Source: Hellea sp964576765 (GTDB taxonomy: Bacteria; Pseudomonadota; Alphaproteobacteria; Caulobacterales; Maricaulaceae). From it: a stretch of 64,000 bases of DNA. The position numbers and the translations under genes were made by a program. The stretch spans positions 15,739-79,738 of the forward strand of contig CAZNWH010000001.1 of assembly GCA_964576765.1 (NCBI GenBank), given 5' to 3'. The notes under the pieces were generated by a model. The model had not been told where the DNA came from. It saw nothing but the letters and a program-made list of their open reading frames with translations, and searched no databases. Positions 44,138-52,185 of this stretch are shown one piece after another; the stretch's first letter is position 1; each line of letters begins with the position of its first letter.

Positions 44138-44464
44138 ATGTCCAAAGCAATTGGATATATTACACAAACTGACAACGGAAATTTCGAAGGCATGTTAGCG
44201 ATGGGCGTCAATGAACGCATCAAAGTTATCGCCAATGAGTCCAAAACTCCGAAGTCACAAGAGCCTGACTTTCGCATCTTCGGCGAACGTCTGGCGGAAG
44301 TGGGCGCAGGCTGGAACCGCACGGGCGAAACATCAGGGAAAGCCTATATCTCCCTGACCTTTGAACACCCCAATATTTCTGACCGTAAGGTCTATGCCAA
44401 TCTGGGCCGTGTCAAAGGCACAAAAGAGAAGAAATTCGCCATGGTCTGGAACCCCCGCACCTAA
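44138..44464 (+). CDS. DUF736 family protein
   Basis: A 108-residue intact member of DUF736, a family found on plasmids and ICEs of Alphaproteobacteria. IGYITQTDNGNFEGMLAMG opens it, with PDFRIFGERLAEVGAGWNRT in the middle and KEKKFAMVWNPRT at the end. The fold is probably a small beta-rich domain; the function is unknown. TGGAGA 7-12 bases upstream makes the ATG clear. A strong terminator follows, so it is expressed alone. Confidence 0.88.
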   Translation: MSKAIGYITQTDNGNFEGMLAMGVNERIKVIANESKTPKSQEPDFRIFGERLAEVGAGWNRTGETSGKAYISLTFEHPNISDRKVYANLGRVKGTKEKKFAMVWNPRT

Positions 44465-44484
44465 GCGAAACCTCTTCAAGACGG

Positions 44485-44515
44485 CCCGCCTGATAGAAAT
44501 ATCGGGCGGGTTTTT
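44485..44515 (+). terminator. intrinsic terminator of the DUF736 gene
   Basis: CCCGCCTGAT (44485-44494) pairs with ATCGGGCGGG (44501-44510): ten pairs including one wobble, with a 6-base loop and T5 after it. Confidence 0.88.
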
Positions 44516-44584
44516 ATGCCAAAACCTATCTAAATAGTTGCAATTTTGCATAGCACGTTTCAAGCAAAAATGGTAGTCAAAACC

Positions 44585-45379
44585 ATGTCGGTAAAAGTGA
44601 TTCAAAATATCTCTCCTTGGCATACCTATCCGTCTTGTACATGGGAGGTTTTGCGGCGAATAGAGTCCTATAAAAACCTCTATAAAAGCCTAGATTTACA
44701 GGGTTTTGAGACGATCTCATTGGGAAGGAGTGCGAGCTGTATAGTCAGCCATAATTACTATCCTGAATTCGAAAAATACGGTCTATTATTCCCTGCAGAC
44801 CCGGAGCTTTCAGCAGTAAATGCGCCGGTATTTTGGCACCCAAACCGCTTCCAAAATGTGGTCAGATTCCTTGTTATTCCAGAGGATAAAATAGACCCAA
44901 ATGGCCTTACTATTAATATCTCTGAATTTCCGGCACACCGCACCCATTTTAAAGCGCCTGACGGGGCGCATCATATACGGTTTTTAGGCGAAAAATTCTG
45001 GTTTCAACTCAGGTGTGCTGACCTGAATTTGGTCGACGAAAATGTGCATATTGGAATAGAAATAGACCGCGTAAATGATCTCGAAAAACGGCTCAAAACA
45101 GTGTCACAAATCGCAGGTATTTATGACGGCTCTATTGATATTTCAGCGCCGTTGCACACGCCTAAACGTCCTGATTTACACGAAAGTTCCACGCGTGTTT
45201 ACGATATTCGAGCCGCTGGCGGAACATGGAAGGACGCAATTAATGCGCACTTCGGAGAAGATTATTTAAAAAATGATCCGGATGAATTTCAGTCCGCACG
45301 AACGACAGTGAGAAATAATTATACCCGCGTAGAATCCTATATTTACGGGAAATTTTTGAAGATTTTAGATCAAACATGA
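44585..45379 (+). CDS. DUF6499 + DUF2285 domain protein
   Basis: A 264-residue protein. Residues about 8-35 (SPWHTYPSCTWEVLRRIE) match the transcriptional-regulator-like DUF6499 pattern. The C-terminal DUF2285 part has FWHPNRFQNVVRFLVIP and ends YDIRAAGGTWKDAINAHFGED with a helical tail. Such proteins lie in ICE/plasmid transfer blocks beside AlpA-like HTH proteins. In-frame starts also exist at 44570 (ATG) and 44546 (TTG); none has a good Shine-Dalgarno, and 44585 begins closest to the domain. Function is probably regulatory. Confidence 0.7.
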   Translation: MSVKVIQNISPWHTYPSCTWEVLRRIESYKNLYKSLDLQGFETISLGRSASCIVSHNYYPEFEKYGLLFPADPELSAVNAPVFWHPNRFQNVVRFLVIPEDKIDPNGLTINISEFPAHRTHFKAPDGAHHIRFLGEKFWFQLRCADLNLVDENVHIGIEIDRVNDLEKRLKTVSQIAGIYDGSIDISAPLHTPKRPDLHESSTRVYDIRAAGGTWKDAINAHFGEDYLKNDPDEFQSARTTVRNNYTRVESYIYGKFLKILDQT

Positions 45380-45522
45380 CCGTCAAAATTATTGAAACAG
45401 TCAATGAAATCAGAGGGGTGCTAAATCTAACAGTGTAATTTTAACCATTCACAACACCTCAAAAATATGCACCGATTCGCAATGTGGGAAGATAGATACA
45501 CTGTCAACCACGTGAAAAGTGA

Positions 45523-45762
45523 ATGGATTTTATCGTGGGACGCGACTTGGAATGCCCTTTTGTTGATGTTGAGGAAGCCGCAAAGTTTCTCCATCTGGAG
45601 CCAAAGACATTACAGAATATGCGATGGAATGGTATGGGGCCAAAATACCGAAAACATGGCCGAAAAGTTGTGTATCACAAAGACGATCTGTTCTCTTGGT
45701 CACTCGGAAATGAAATAAGCCAATCTGTAGGCCGCACTGAAAAGACCCCGCAACGTGTGTGA
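45523..45762 (+). CDS. AlpA/excisionase-like helix-turn-helix protein
   Basis: A 79-residue protein with a winged HTH of the MerR/AlpA (HTH_17) type: PFVDVEEAAKFLHLEPKTLQ forms the first helices, GPKYRKHGRKVVYHKDDLFSW the recognition part and wing. Such proteins act as activators or excisionase-like factors in ICEs. In related islands a ParA-like gene follows; here DUF2840 follows directly with an 8-base overlap. Confidence 0.8.
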   Translation: MDFIVGRDLECPFVDVEEAAKFLHLEPKTLQNMRWNGMGPKYRKHGRKVVYHKDDLFSWSLGNEISQSVGRTEKTPQRV

Positions 45763-46201
45763 GAATTATACAATTGTCACTGAGCACATTGTTCGGGGTC
45801 TATGTAATCACCGACTTAGATTTGGCGTTAGCCAATCCGTAATCAATCGCCCAAACGGCATTACGCTCCACGCATTTGAGCCGCGCCAAACATTTGGCAT
45901 GGTACGCTGGAAACGCAATGACTTTGGCACAATTCTTTGGAATTTATACATATGTGAGGCCGCGGGATCGGGGCGCATAACGGAAATTCCGGGCGTGATT
46001 CCCGGTGCCCATTTACTCTTTCGATCACGAGGGACGAAGGCTACGCGGCGCTTACTTGCTCGCCTGACAAGGCTTGAGAAAAGGATTGGCGGCGATCTTT
46101 CCGTCATTCCGGCAAATTACTGGCGCAAATACAATGATACTGAATTTAGGCGTGAAAAAGCACCAGTCGTAAATCCAATTCTTGAGTGTTCCGATGCTTA
46201 G
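45755..46201 (+). CDS. DUF2840 domain protein
   Basis: A 148-residue member of DUF2840, found next to S26 TraF genes in transfer blocks. HRLRFGVSQSVINRPNGITLHAF, MVRWKRNDFGTILWNLYI and GAHLLFRSRGTKATRRLLA (each a family pattern, cited in parts) are present. The start is GTG within the upstream gene's 3' end, and its stop overlaps the traF ATG. The overlaps on both sides point to one operon. The function is not known. Confidence 0.82.
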   Translation: MCENYTIVTEHIVRGLCNHRLRFGVSQSVINRPNGITLHAFEPRQTFGMVRWKRNDFGTILWNLYICEAAGSGRITEIPGVIPGAHLLFRSRGTKATRRLLARLTRLEKRIGGDLSVIPANYWRKYNDTEFRREKAPVVNPILECSDA

Positions 46202-46739
46202 AAACGCGGTTATTGCCATGATAATGACCGGCGCGGTTATCGCCACGGCGAGCGATATGGTATTTCCGCCTAAACCGATATTGATTTACAATCCAAGCGC
46301 CAGTGCGCCTATCGGATTTTACCGCTTAAAGAAAAATACTCTTCCCAAATTAGAGTCTCAGGTCGCCGCCTATGCGCCGGATTGGGCCCGAAAAATGGCG
46401 GATGAACGCGGATATTTACCCTATGACTACCCTCTGATTAAGACGGTATGGGCGGTAGAGGGGGACGAGGTTTGTTACAATAATCATTCGGTTAGCGTCC
46501 CAAGACATCCTGTTATCTCTGTGCAGGCGCAGGATGGTTTGGGGCGCGATATGCCGGTCAGGTCGGGGTGTGCAACCCTTAAAGCCGGTGAATATTTTCT
46601 GGTGTCCCCGGATGTGCAGACCGGATTTGATAGTCGATATTTTGGACCTGTCGGCGTTGAAAATATCATTGGAACTGTAGAGTTTTTGGGAAATTCAGAT
46701 TCCGCCAATTCGGTTAAAACGGGAGAATTAGGGGGGTGA
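46194..46739 (+). CDS. traF: S26-family signal peptidase TraF
   Basis: A 181-residue membrane-bound peptidase. One N-terminal hydrophobic helix (AVIAMIMTGAVIATASDMVF) anchors it. NPSASAPIGFYRL contains the probable catalytic Ser, DYPLIKTVWAVEGDEVCYN the Lys region, and GFDSRYFGPVGVENIIG is the C-terminal S26 motif. In RP4-type systems TraF processes and cyclises the pilin TrbC. No pilin gene is visible here. A TTG at 46182 is an alternative start. Confidence 0.87.
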   Translation: MLRNAVIAMIMTGAVIATASDMVFPPKPILIYNPSASAPIGFYRLKKNTLPKLESQVAAYAPDWARKMADERGYLPYDYPLIKTVWAVEGDEVCYNNHSVSVPRHPVISVQAQDGLGRDMPVRSGCATLKAGEYFLVSPDVQTGFDSRYFGPVGVENIIGTVEFLGNSDSANSVKTGELGG

Positions 46740-46769
46740 GTGTGGATTGGCGGAATATGCAAGATAAAA

Positions 46770-46893
46770 GGGCTGGGCCTGTCAGCCCTAAGCCATTGTC
46801 TGCACATCGTTTTTTCCGGGCCACCTCTTTGGAGGGTGGCCCAAGGTATTCTTCGCAAACCCCCATGGGAGTGGGGCCAGAGGGCGGGCCACC
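46770..46893. repeat. GGGCCACC repeats and hairpins before the relaxase gene
   Basis: GGGCTG/CAGCCC (46770-46788) forms a small hairpin. GGGCCACC at 46818-46825 pairs exactly with GGTGGCCC at 46835-46842, and GGGCCACC recurs as a direct repeat at 46886-46893. The cluster fills the 190-base gap between traF and the relaxase gene. It could be a relaxase or accessory-protein binding region, that is part of an oriT, or a regulatory leader. No known nick sequence was recognised. Confidence 0.5.
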
Positions 46894-46929
46894 TGCGAGA
46901 ATGCTAGGTTTTTGCGGGGTTTTAGGATT

Positions 46930-48855
46930 ATGAGCGGTCGCGGCGAAAATCCATTCAATGTGAAACTCGGTAAGATATTTGCGCCCAGCGGGACAGGGCA
47001 GTTCTTGAGTCTGGCAGGCCGGGTTAAGCAAGCTGCGCGCGCGGGGTCAAAAAGAAAATCCGGCGGGGGGCGTTCGCGGTTCACACCGCAGGCAGAAGAT
47101 ATGTTTGTGCGCCGGGTTGTTGTGAAAGTCAGTCTTGTGCGTTTGGGAACGAAAGAGCTGGGCTATATGAAGCAGCACTTGGGCTATATTGAACGCGAGG
47201 GCGCGGGCCGTGAGGACGGCAAAGGTGTTTTGTATGATGATAATGGCATTGCGCCGGATCGATCCGAGTTTGAAGAGAGTTTCAAAGAAGACCGTCATTA
47301 CTTCAAAATCATCGTCTCTCCCGAAGATAGTAAAGACATGTCAAACCTCACCGGGTTTACGCGCGATTTTATGCGGCACATGGAGCGTGATCTTGAAACG
47401 AAATTAGAATGGGTGGCTGCCGATCATTATGATACGGCTGTGCCGCATACCCATATTGTTCTGCGAGGTAAAAAGGATGACGGTAAAGACCTTGTCATTC
47501 CCCGAAAATATATCGCCCATGGCATGCGCGATCTGGCAGAAGAGCTCGTGACAAAAGAATTGGGCTATGTTCGGCAAATGGATGCGGCCATGAAGCTCGC
47601 CGCAATGGTTCCCCAGCAAAGATATACATTGCTGGATCGTAGCTTCGTCAATCAAGCCAAAGATAATATCCTCGATTTAACGGCGGGACCGCAGGCCGGG
47701 TCTGAAGCCATATGGCGCATGGATATGGGCCGGCTTAAAAAACTTGGCCAAATGGGACTTGCCCAGAAAACAGGACGGCGCATCTGGAAACTTGATGAAG
47801 CGTTTGAGCGTACCTTGCGCCGTATGGGCGAGCGCGGCGATATGATTAGAACCTATCAGCGCGCGATGAGCGAGGCCAAATTATCACGCCCAGTCTACAA
47901 CGATGAGATTTACGACCCGTTTGATGCTAAAGCCGCGCCTGTTGTTGGGCAGGTCATAAAAGCCGGCATCCGTGATGATGTGAATGATCGAAGTTATTTG
48001 GTTCTCGATACAATAAATGGGGAAGCCCTTTATTTGGATGCAGGGGCGTCGTCCAATATCGAAGATGTTAAGCGCGGCATGATTGTTGAGGTTCGTCCAA
48101 AATCGATCACGCCTCGGCCTTCGGATTACACGATTGACAATATCGCGCATAAGCGCGGGGGACATTACAGCGCTAGCGCTCATATGGATGAAGATAGCGG
48201 AGCAAGACCACAGTTCATTGAAGCCCATATCAGGCGGCTTGAAGCCATGCGCCGCGCGGGTCATGCCGACCGTAATAGTGACGGAACGTGGAAGGTACCC
48301 GGGGACTATCTGAAACGCGCGACCCGTTTTGAAAAATCAAAGGCGTTTTCTAATCCAGTGGACATTCGTATTGTGTCCAATGGGCCGCTCAAGACACTCG
48401 CAAAAACAATGGGCCGAACATGGCTTGATGAACAGCTCCAACTTCCGGGTTCGGGAGAGGCGCCGGAAGGGTTTGGAGAGGATGTTGAAAGTGCCAAAGT
48501 CTTGCGCCGAAAGTTCCTGCTTGATGAAGCGATCATAGAAAAACTTGATGAGCGTCTGACCGCGGAGCATTTACAGACATTGGAAGCGCGAGACATCGCA
48601 GATGCAGCCGGAGATATTTCTGACGAGCTGGGTAAACCATATAGTCACACACCTTTACGCGGTAAAATAAGCGGGAAGTATCTCAAGGCAATTGACCGTC
48701 CTAGCGGGCGATACGGAATTATTGAGAGGTCAAAAGATTTTACGCTGGTGCCGTGGAGAGAGACATTAGAACGAAATAAAGGCCGGACGGTCACCGGCGA
48801 TATTAGCGGGCGTTCAATTTCTTGGACGCTCACTAACGGCAGAGACCTTTCTTAG
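46930..48855 (+). CDS. relaxase, VirD2-like nuclease with DUF3363
   Basis: A 641-residue DNA relaxase. The N-terminal relaxase region has VVVKVSLVRLGTKELGYMK and HLGYIEREG (tyrosine candidates). The metal-binding motif is VPHTHIVLRG with His173 and His175, and KDLVIPRKYIAHGMRD follows. The remaining part belongs to DUF3363, ending RPSGRYGIIERSKDFTLVPW and RTVTGDISGRSISW. It should nick oriT and lead the transferred strand. A TTG at 46912 is a weaker start than the ATG at 46930. Coupling protein and type IV secretion genes do not follow. Confidence 0.9.
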   Translation: MSGRGENPFNVKLGKIFAPSGTGQFLSLAGRVKQAARAGSKRKSGGGRSRFTPQAEDMFVRRVVVKVSLVRLGTKELGYMKQHLGYIEREGAGREDGKGVLYDDNGIAPDRSEFEESFKEDRHYFKIIVSPEDSKDMSNLTGFTRDFMRHMERDLETKLEWVAADHYDTAVPHTHIVLRGKKDDGKDLVIPRKYIAHGMRDLAEELVTKELGYVRQMDAAMKLAAMVPQQRYTLLDRSFVNQAKDNILDLTAGPQAGSEAIWRMDMGRLKKLGQMGLAQKTGRRIWKLDEAFERTLRRMGERGDMIRTYQRAMSEAKLSRPVYNDEIYDPFDAKAAPVVGQVIKAGIRDDVNDRSYLVLDTINGEALYLDAGASSNIEDVKRGMIVEVRPKSITPRPSDYTIDNIAHKRGGHYSASAHMDEDSGARPQFIEAHIRRLEAMRRAGHADRNSDGTWKVPGDYLKRATRFEKSKAFSNPVDIRIVSNGPLKTLAKTMGRTWLDEQLQLPGSGEAPEGFGEDVESAKVLRRKFLLDEAIIEKLDERLTAEHLQTLEARDIADAAGDISDELGKPYSHTPLRGKISGKYLKAIDRPSGRYGIIERSKDFTLVPWRETLERNKGRTVTGDISGRSISWTLTNGRDLS

Positions 48856-48877
48856 TTCCAATAATGAGGAAAGAAAA

Positions 48878-48955
48878 ATGAAAATACATGAAGCAATGGG
48901 ATTGGGTGTTCTCGCCGCTTTAATAGCGTCATGCGGTGCATCACTTGGAAACTAG
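48878..48955 (+). CDS. 25-residue lipoprotein-like peptide
   Basis: The ORF encodes 25 residues. A good AGGAAAG precedes the ATG. A short N-terminus is followed by a hydrophobic stretch (residues 8-17) and a lipobox IASC with Cys19, leaving six residues after acylation, as in entericidin-like minimal lipoproteins. It lies 22 bases after the relaxase stop and 9 bases before the ORF6N gene. It may be a surface-exclusion or mating-associated lipoprotein, or a toxin-like entericidin; no family is assigned. Confidence 0.6.
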   Translation: MKIHEAMGLGVLAALIASCGASLGN

Positions 48956-48964
48956 GTAATTATT

Positions 48965-49744
48965 ATGAGTGATGAGGAAATTCAGATTAAAAGTGCGATC
49001 GTCCAAATCAGGGGACATGCCGTCATACTTGCAAATGACCTTGCTCGTTTTTTTGATACGACGGTCAGCCTCATAAATCTTTACCGCAAGCGTAATGGGG
49101 AAAAATTTACATCTGACTATGCTTTTCAGTTAGCGTCTGAGGAGTGGAAAATCTTGAAATTGCAAAATGCTATTTCAAGTGAGGGGCATGGAGGTTCCCG
49201 TCATTTACCCTGGGCTTATACCGAGCATGGTGTCGCGATGATGTCCATGGGCATGAAATCTGACAATGCGGTCAGACTTTCCAAGGTAATTATTGATACC
49301 TTTGTGGATTACCGGCGCGGCACACTTCCATCTAAGCCATTCATCACCGGCCCCAATGCAGTCAAACACCGCCGTTCCTTGCAGGAGAAACTTGTCGTGC
49401 AGATGGAGCGGTTGCTCGACGTCGAATTACCCTCATCAGAGGGGCAGACGGTACGCGACGAGCTTGGAACAATCGCGACGAAGTCGCTGGCGCATATTAA
49501 AGCGGTTTTGGACGGACCGGTGAAAACCAACGAAAAGATTACGGCGGAAGTCTCGATGATATTGGCTGAAGCCGAAAAGCTCTATGCTGAAACACGCAAG
49601 CTAAACGCCGAAACGGACAATTTGGTATTACAGAACTATCAATTGCGGCTGGACGTTATCCGCGATCTTCGCGAAATGGCACAGCAGCTTGAGAGGGATG
49701 ATTGGATAGAAGTGTTCGATGATGGGTTTGGTAAAATTGAATAA
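48965..49744 (+). CDS. ORF6N domain protein
   Basis: A 259-residue protein. The ORF6N domain (about residues 8-115) has IRGHAVILANDLARFFDTTVS, FQLASEEWKIL and the signature LPWAYTEHGVAMMSMGMKSDNA (cited in parts). The C-terminal half is predicted coiled-coil (AEAEKLYAETRKLNAETDNL). ORF6N is a DNA-binding-associated domain frequent in prophages and mobile elements. It is the last gene of the island. Its role is probably regulatory. Confidence 0.82.
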   Translation: MSDEEIQIKSAIVQIRGHAVILANDLARFFDTTVSLINLYRKRNGEKFTSDYAFQLASEEWKILKLQNAISSEGHGGSRHLPWAYTEHGVAMMSMGMKSDNAVRLSKVIIDTFVDYRRGTLPSKPFITGPNAVKHRRSLQEKLVVQMERLLDVELPSSEGQTVRDELGTIATKSLAHIKAVLDGPVKTNEKITAEVSMILAEAEKLYAETRKLNAETDNLVLQNYQLRLDVIRDLREMAQQLERDDWIEVFDDGFGKIE

Positions 49745-49862
49745 TATTTACTATGAGCGCTTTTGATGGGATGCGTACTGAGGGGGCAAAGCGGACGTCA
49801 GCGTAGTCAAATCTATGCTCTCCACTTTTCTGAATTTAGCCGGGCACTGATAGCAATGGTGC

Positions 49863-50611
49863 TTACTCGGTTTCTATGTTCGGCAATTCCTGCGCAATTA
49901 CATCATTTTGTAAAAAGGGATAGATCACTGATGCCCAGACGGCATATCCCTCCGCATTTAAATGCAATCCATCCCATGTAAATAAACCTTCGTTAGGTTT
50001 ACCGTTATCTGACAACAATTGGGAGGTTGTGTCGATAAACGTCACATAGTTATGCTCGGATGCAAATTTCGAAACTAATTGATTGGCAGCGTGGCCCTCG
50101 GGCCAAACCTTCCAGCGAGCCTTTGTGGGAGAAATTGAGATATAATATATTGGAATGTCGGGAAGGTCGTTATGAATGGCTGTGATTAGGTCCTTGGTCC
50201 TTTTAAACACGTCTTTTCCGGTTTTACTGTTCCCAGCTACGCCGTTGATGTCATTGGTGCCGACAAACAGCACGACCGCTCTGGGTTGAAAGGGCGTAAT
50301 CAGGCGATCGACATAATATGTAACGTCTGCAATTTTTGAACCGCCAAAGCCGTGATTTACGACGGGGTAAGGCGCCATATCTTTGTCGAGCGTCTCCCAT
50401 TTCCGAATGCTGGAGCTTCCCGTAAAGACTATTACGTCTTTCGGGAGTTCGCTCTCATATCTTGCCTCGATAGCGGCAATGTCAGCGCTCCAAAATTCTG
50501 GATTCTCGTTCTTGCTAAAGCTCTGAAATTTAGAATACCGAATGCCAGAAAACCAGCGAGCAAGGTAAAGGTTACTAATACAGACCAAAAAATCCATTTT
50601 TTCAGATTCAT
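49863..50611 (-). pseudogene. membrane-anchored SGNH/GDSL hydrolase with a frameshift
   Basis: An ATG at 50611 with AAGGAT upstream, 11 bases after the sulfatase stop, starts a clear signal anchor (MNLKKWIFWSVLVTFTLLAG and onward). Around 50505-50525 the reading frame must change by one base to continue into the enzyme. The enzyme part has NPEFWSADI, FTGSSSIRKW (block I), NHGFGGS (block II), VLFVGTNDING (block III) and WDGLHLNAEGY (block V with Asp and His). Family members are esterases or carbohydrate deacetylases. Either the gene is disrupted, or the base is a sequencing error; ATG 50597 in the second frame could give a form lacking a proper anchor. Confidence 0.75.
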
Positions 50612-50622
50612 TTTGATTATCC

Positions 50623-52185
50623 TTAATCGAGAGATTGACTGTATTTTTTACGGCCCGACCGACGCCCAAGCCAAAAAAACAAGAGACCAAACAAAACGAA
50701 TAAAAATGCCAAGATCAAGAATACTGCTTTCGCCGCAGCGCCCAACAGGATCATCATTGGGGCCTCTATCTTTAGTTCGGCGTCTGTCAATGATGGCGGC
50801 ACGTCGCCGATACGCGTTTCGAAATTCGTGAGTTCAGCCCGGAGTCTTTTAACCTGCTCCGGGTGCTTGCCTGCCAAATTACGGGTCTCGCCAGGATCTT
50901 CGTCCAGATTAAAAAGCAATGTACTATGGGACTTTAAACCGACTTCACCCTTTAAAAAGAAGCGGACAGGCGCCGGGATAGGGATTGTATCCGAATCGTA
51001 GGGCTGTTTTAATTTCCATGGGCCTTTTCTAATGGCTTCCAACTTTCCGTGAGAATAAAAAGCGATTGTCCGATCCTTAACAGGCAGCGTATCCCCGCGC
51101 CAAAGCGGAGCCAAATCCTGTCCGTCAATTTTGCTGGCAGGAGGCGTTTCGGCACCCGCCATAGCTGATAGAGTCGGAAACCAGTCAACCATGCTTGCGG
51201 GCGTCTCAATAACCAATCCCGGCGCGATGGTTCCGGGCAGCCGGGCAAGCAAAGGCGTACGTACGCCGCCTTCAAATGTGGTGCCTTTTCCGTTGCGTAA
51301 AGGTCCGGCAGAGCCGCCATCCTTGCCCATAAAAAGCCAAGGCCCGTTGTCACTGGAAAAGACAACAAGTGTGTTATTGGTAAGGTCATTGTCTTCCAGC
51401 GCAGCCAACACCTCGCCGACACTCCAATCAAGCTCCTGAATGACATCTCCATACGCGCCTCGGTCGCTGACGTTTTCAAAGGCCTCGGATCGGAAAAGAG
51501 GCACATGTGGCATTGGATGAGCGAGGTAAAGGAAGAAAGGTTGGCCGGATTTGGCATTGATGAAATTGACAGCCTCTTGGGTCAGTCGCTTTGTTAATCG
51601 GGTTTGGTCAATATGCGGTTCAATGTAATCGTTGCCGCGCATCATCGGCAAAGGCGACATGTCATTGCTGTATGGAATGCCAAAAAACTCATCGAATCCC
51701 TGATTGAGGGGCAGATATTTTTCATGGTGTCCAAGGTGCCATTTGCCGATAATTCCGGTAGCATACCCGGCCGGTTTAAGGTGTTCAGCAAGCGTCAACT
51801 CATTTTCCGGCATCCCAGTATAAGAGCTTTGAAAAAAGACGTGATGGATGCCCATACGTATAGGATATCGGCCCGTGAGCAATCCCGCGCGGGCGGGCGT
51901 ACACACAGGGGCAACATTGTAAAATTGCGTGAATTTTGCGCCATCTATTGCCAAAGAATCGATATGGGGCGTCTTGATGTCATCAGCTCCAAAAGCGCCG
52001 ATATCTCCATATCCGAGATCGTCAGTGTAAATAAAAACAATATTTGGACGCTTAACATCCGTCGGCGTGGTTACTGTTTCAGAGGGGCCAGACGCAAGGT
52101 CCGGTAATTGAGCCCAACTTAGCGATGGATAAAGCATCCATCCAATACAGATTAAAACAATGGCAAATCTATTGAGCATGGTCAT
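50623..52185 (-). CDS. sulfatase (arylsulfatase family), membrane-associated
   Basis: A 520-residue type I sulfatase. Residues 1-25 are a signal peptide (ending SWAQ). RPNIVFIYTDDLGYGD carries metal-binding Asp55 and Asp56. VCTPARAGLLTGR has Cys95, which must become formylglycine (CxPxR). GKWHLG and SSDNGPW complete the site. A hydrophobic helix near residues 483-506 (AVFLILAFLFVLFGLLFFWL) anchors the C-terminus. It would remove sulfate from a carbohydrate, probably in the periplasm. Its start overlaps the GH3 stop by 17 bases. Confidence 0.92.
   Translation of the reverse strand: MTMLNRFAIVLICIGWMLYPSLSWAQLPDLASGPSETVTTPTDVKRPNIVFIYTDDLGYGDIGAFGADDIKTPHIDSLAIDGAKFTQFYNVAPVCTPARAGLLTGRYPIRMGIHHVFFQSSYTGMPENELTLAEHLKPAGYATGIIGKWHLGHHEKYLPLNQGFDEFFGIPYSNDMSPLPMMRGNDYIEPHIDQTRLTKRLTQEAVNFINAKSGQPFFLYLAHPMPHVPLFRSEAFENVSDRGAYGDVIQELDWSVGEVLAALEDNDLTNNTLVVFSSDNGPWLFMGKDGGSAGPLRNGKGTTFEGGVRTPLLARLPGTIAPGLVIETPASMVDWFPTLSAMAGAETPPASKIDGQDLAPLWRGDTLPVKDRTIAFYSHGKLEAIRKGPWKLKQPYDSDTIPIPAPVRFFLKGEVGLKSHSTLLFNLDEDPGETRNLAGKHPEQVKRLRAELTNFETRIGDVPPSLTDAELKIEAPMMILLGAAAKAVFLILAFLFVLFGLLFFWLGRRSGRKKYSQSLD

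Noticed and set aside
46736..46933. 65-codon ORF between traF and the relaxase gene
   Set aside because: It is made almost wholly of the GGGCCACC repeats and hairpins, has no good ribosome-binding site, and its sequence lacks protein-like character.
46200..48000. A nick site of the RP4/Ti type (ATCCTG core) near the relaxase gene
   Set aside because: The only matches lie inside traF or parB coding sequence with no inverted repeats around them, so no oriT is called from this.
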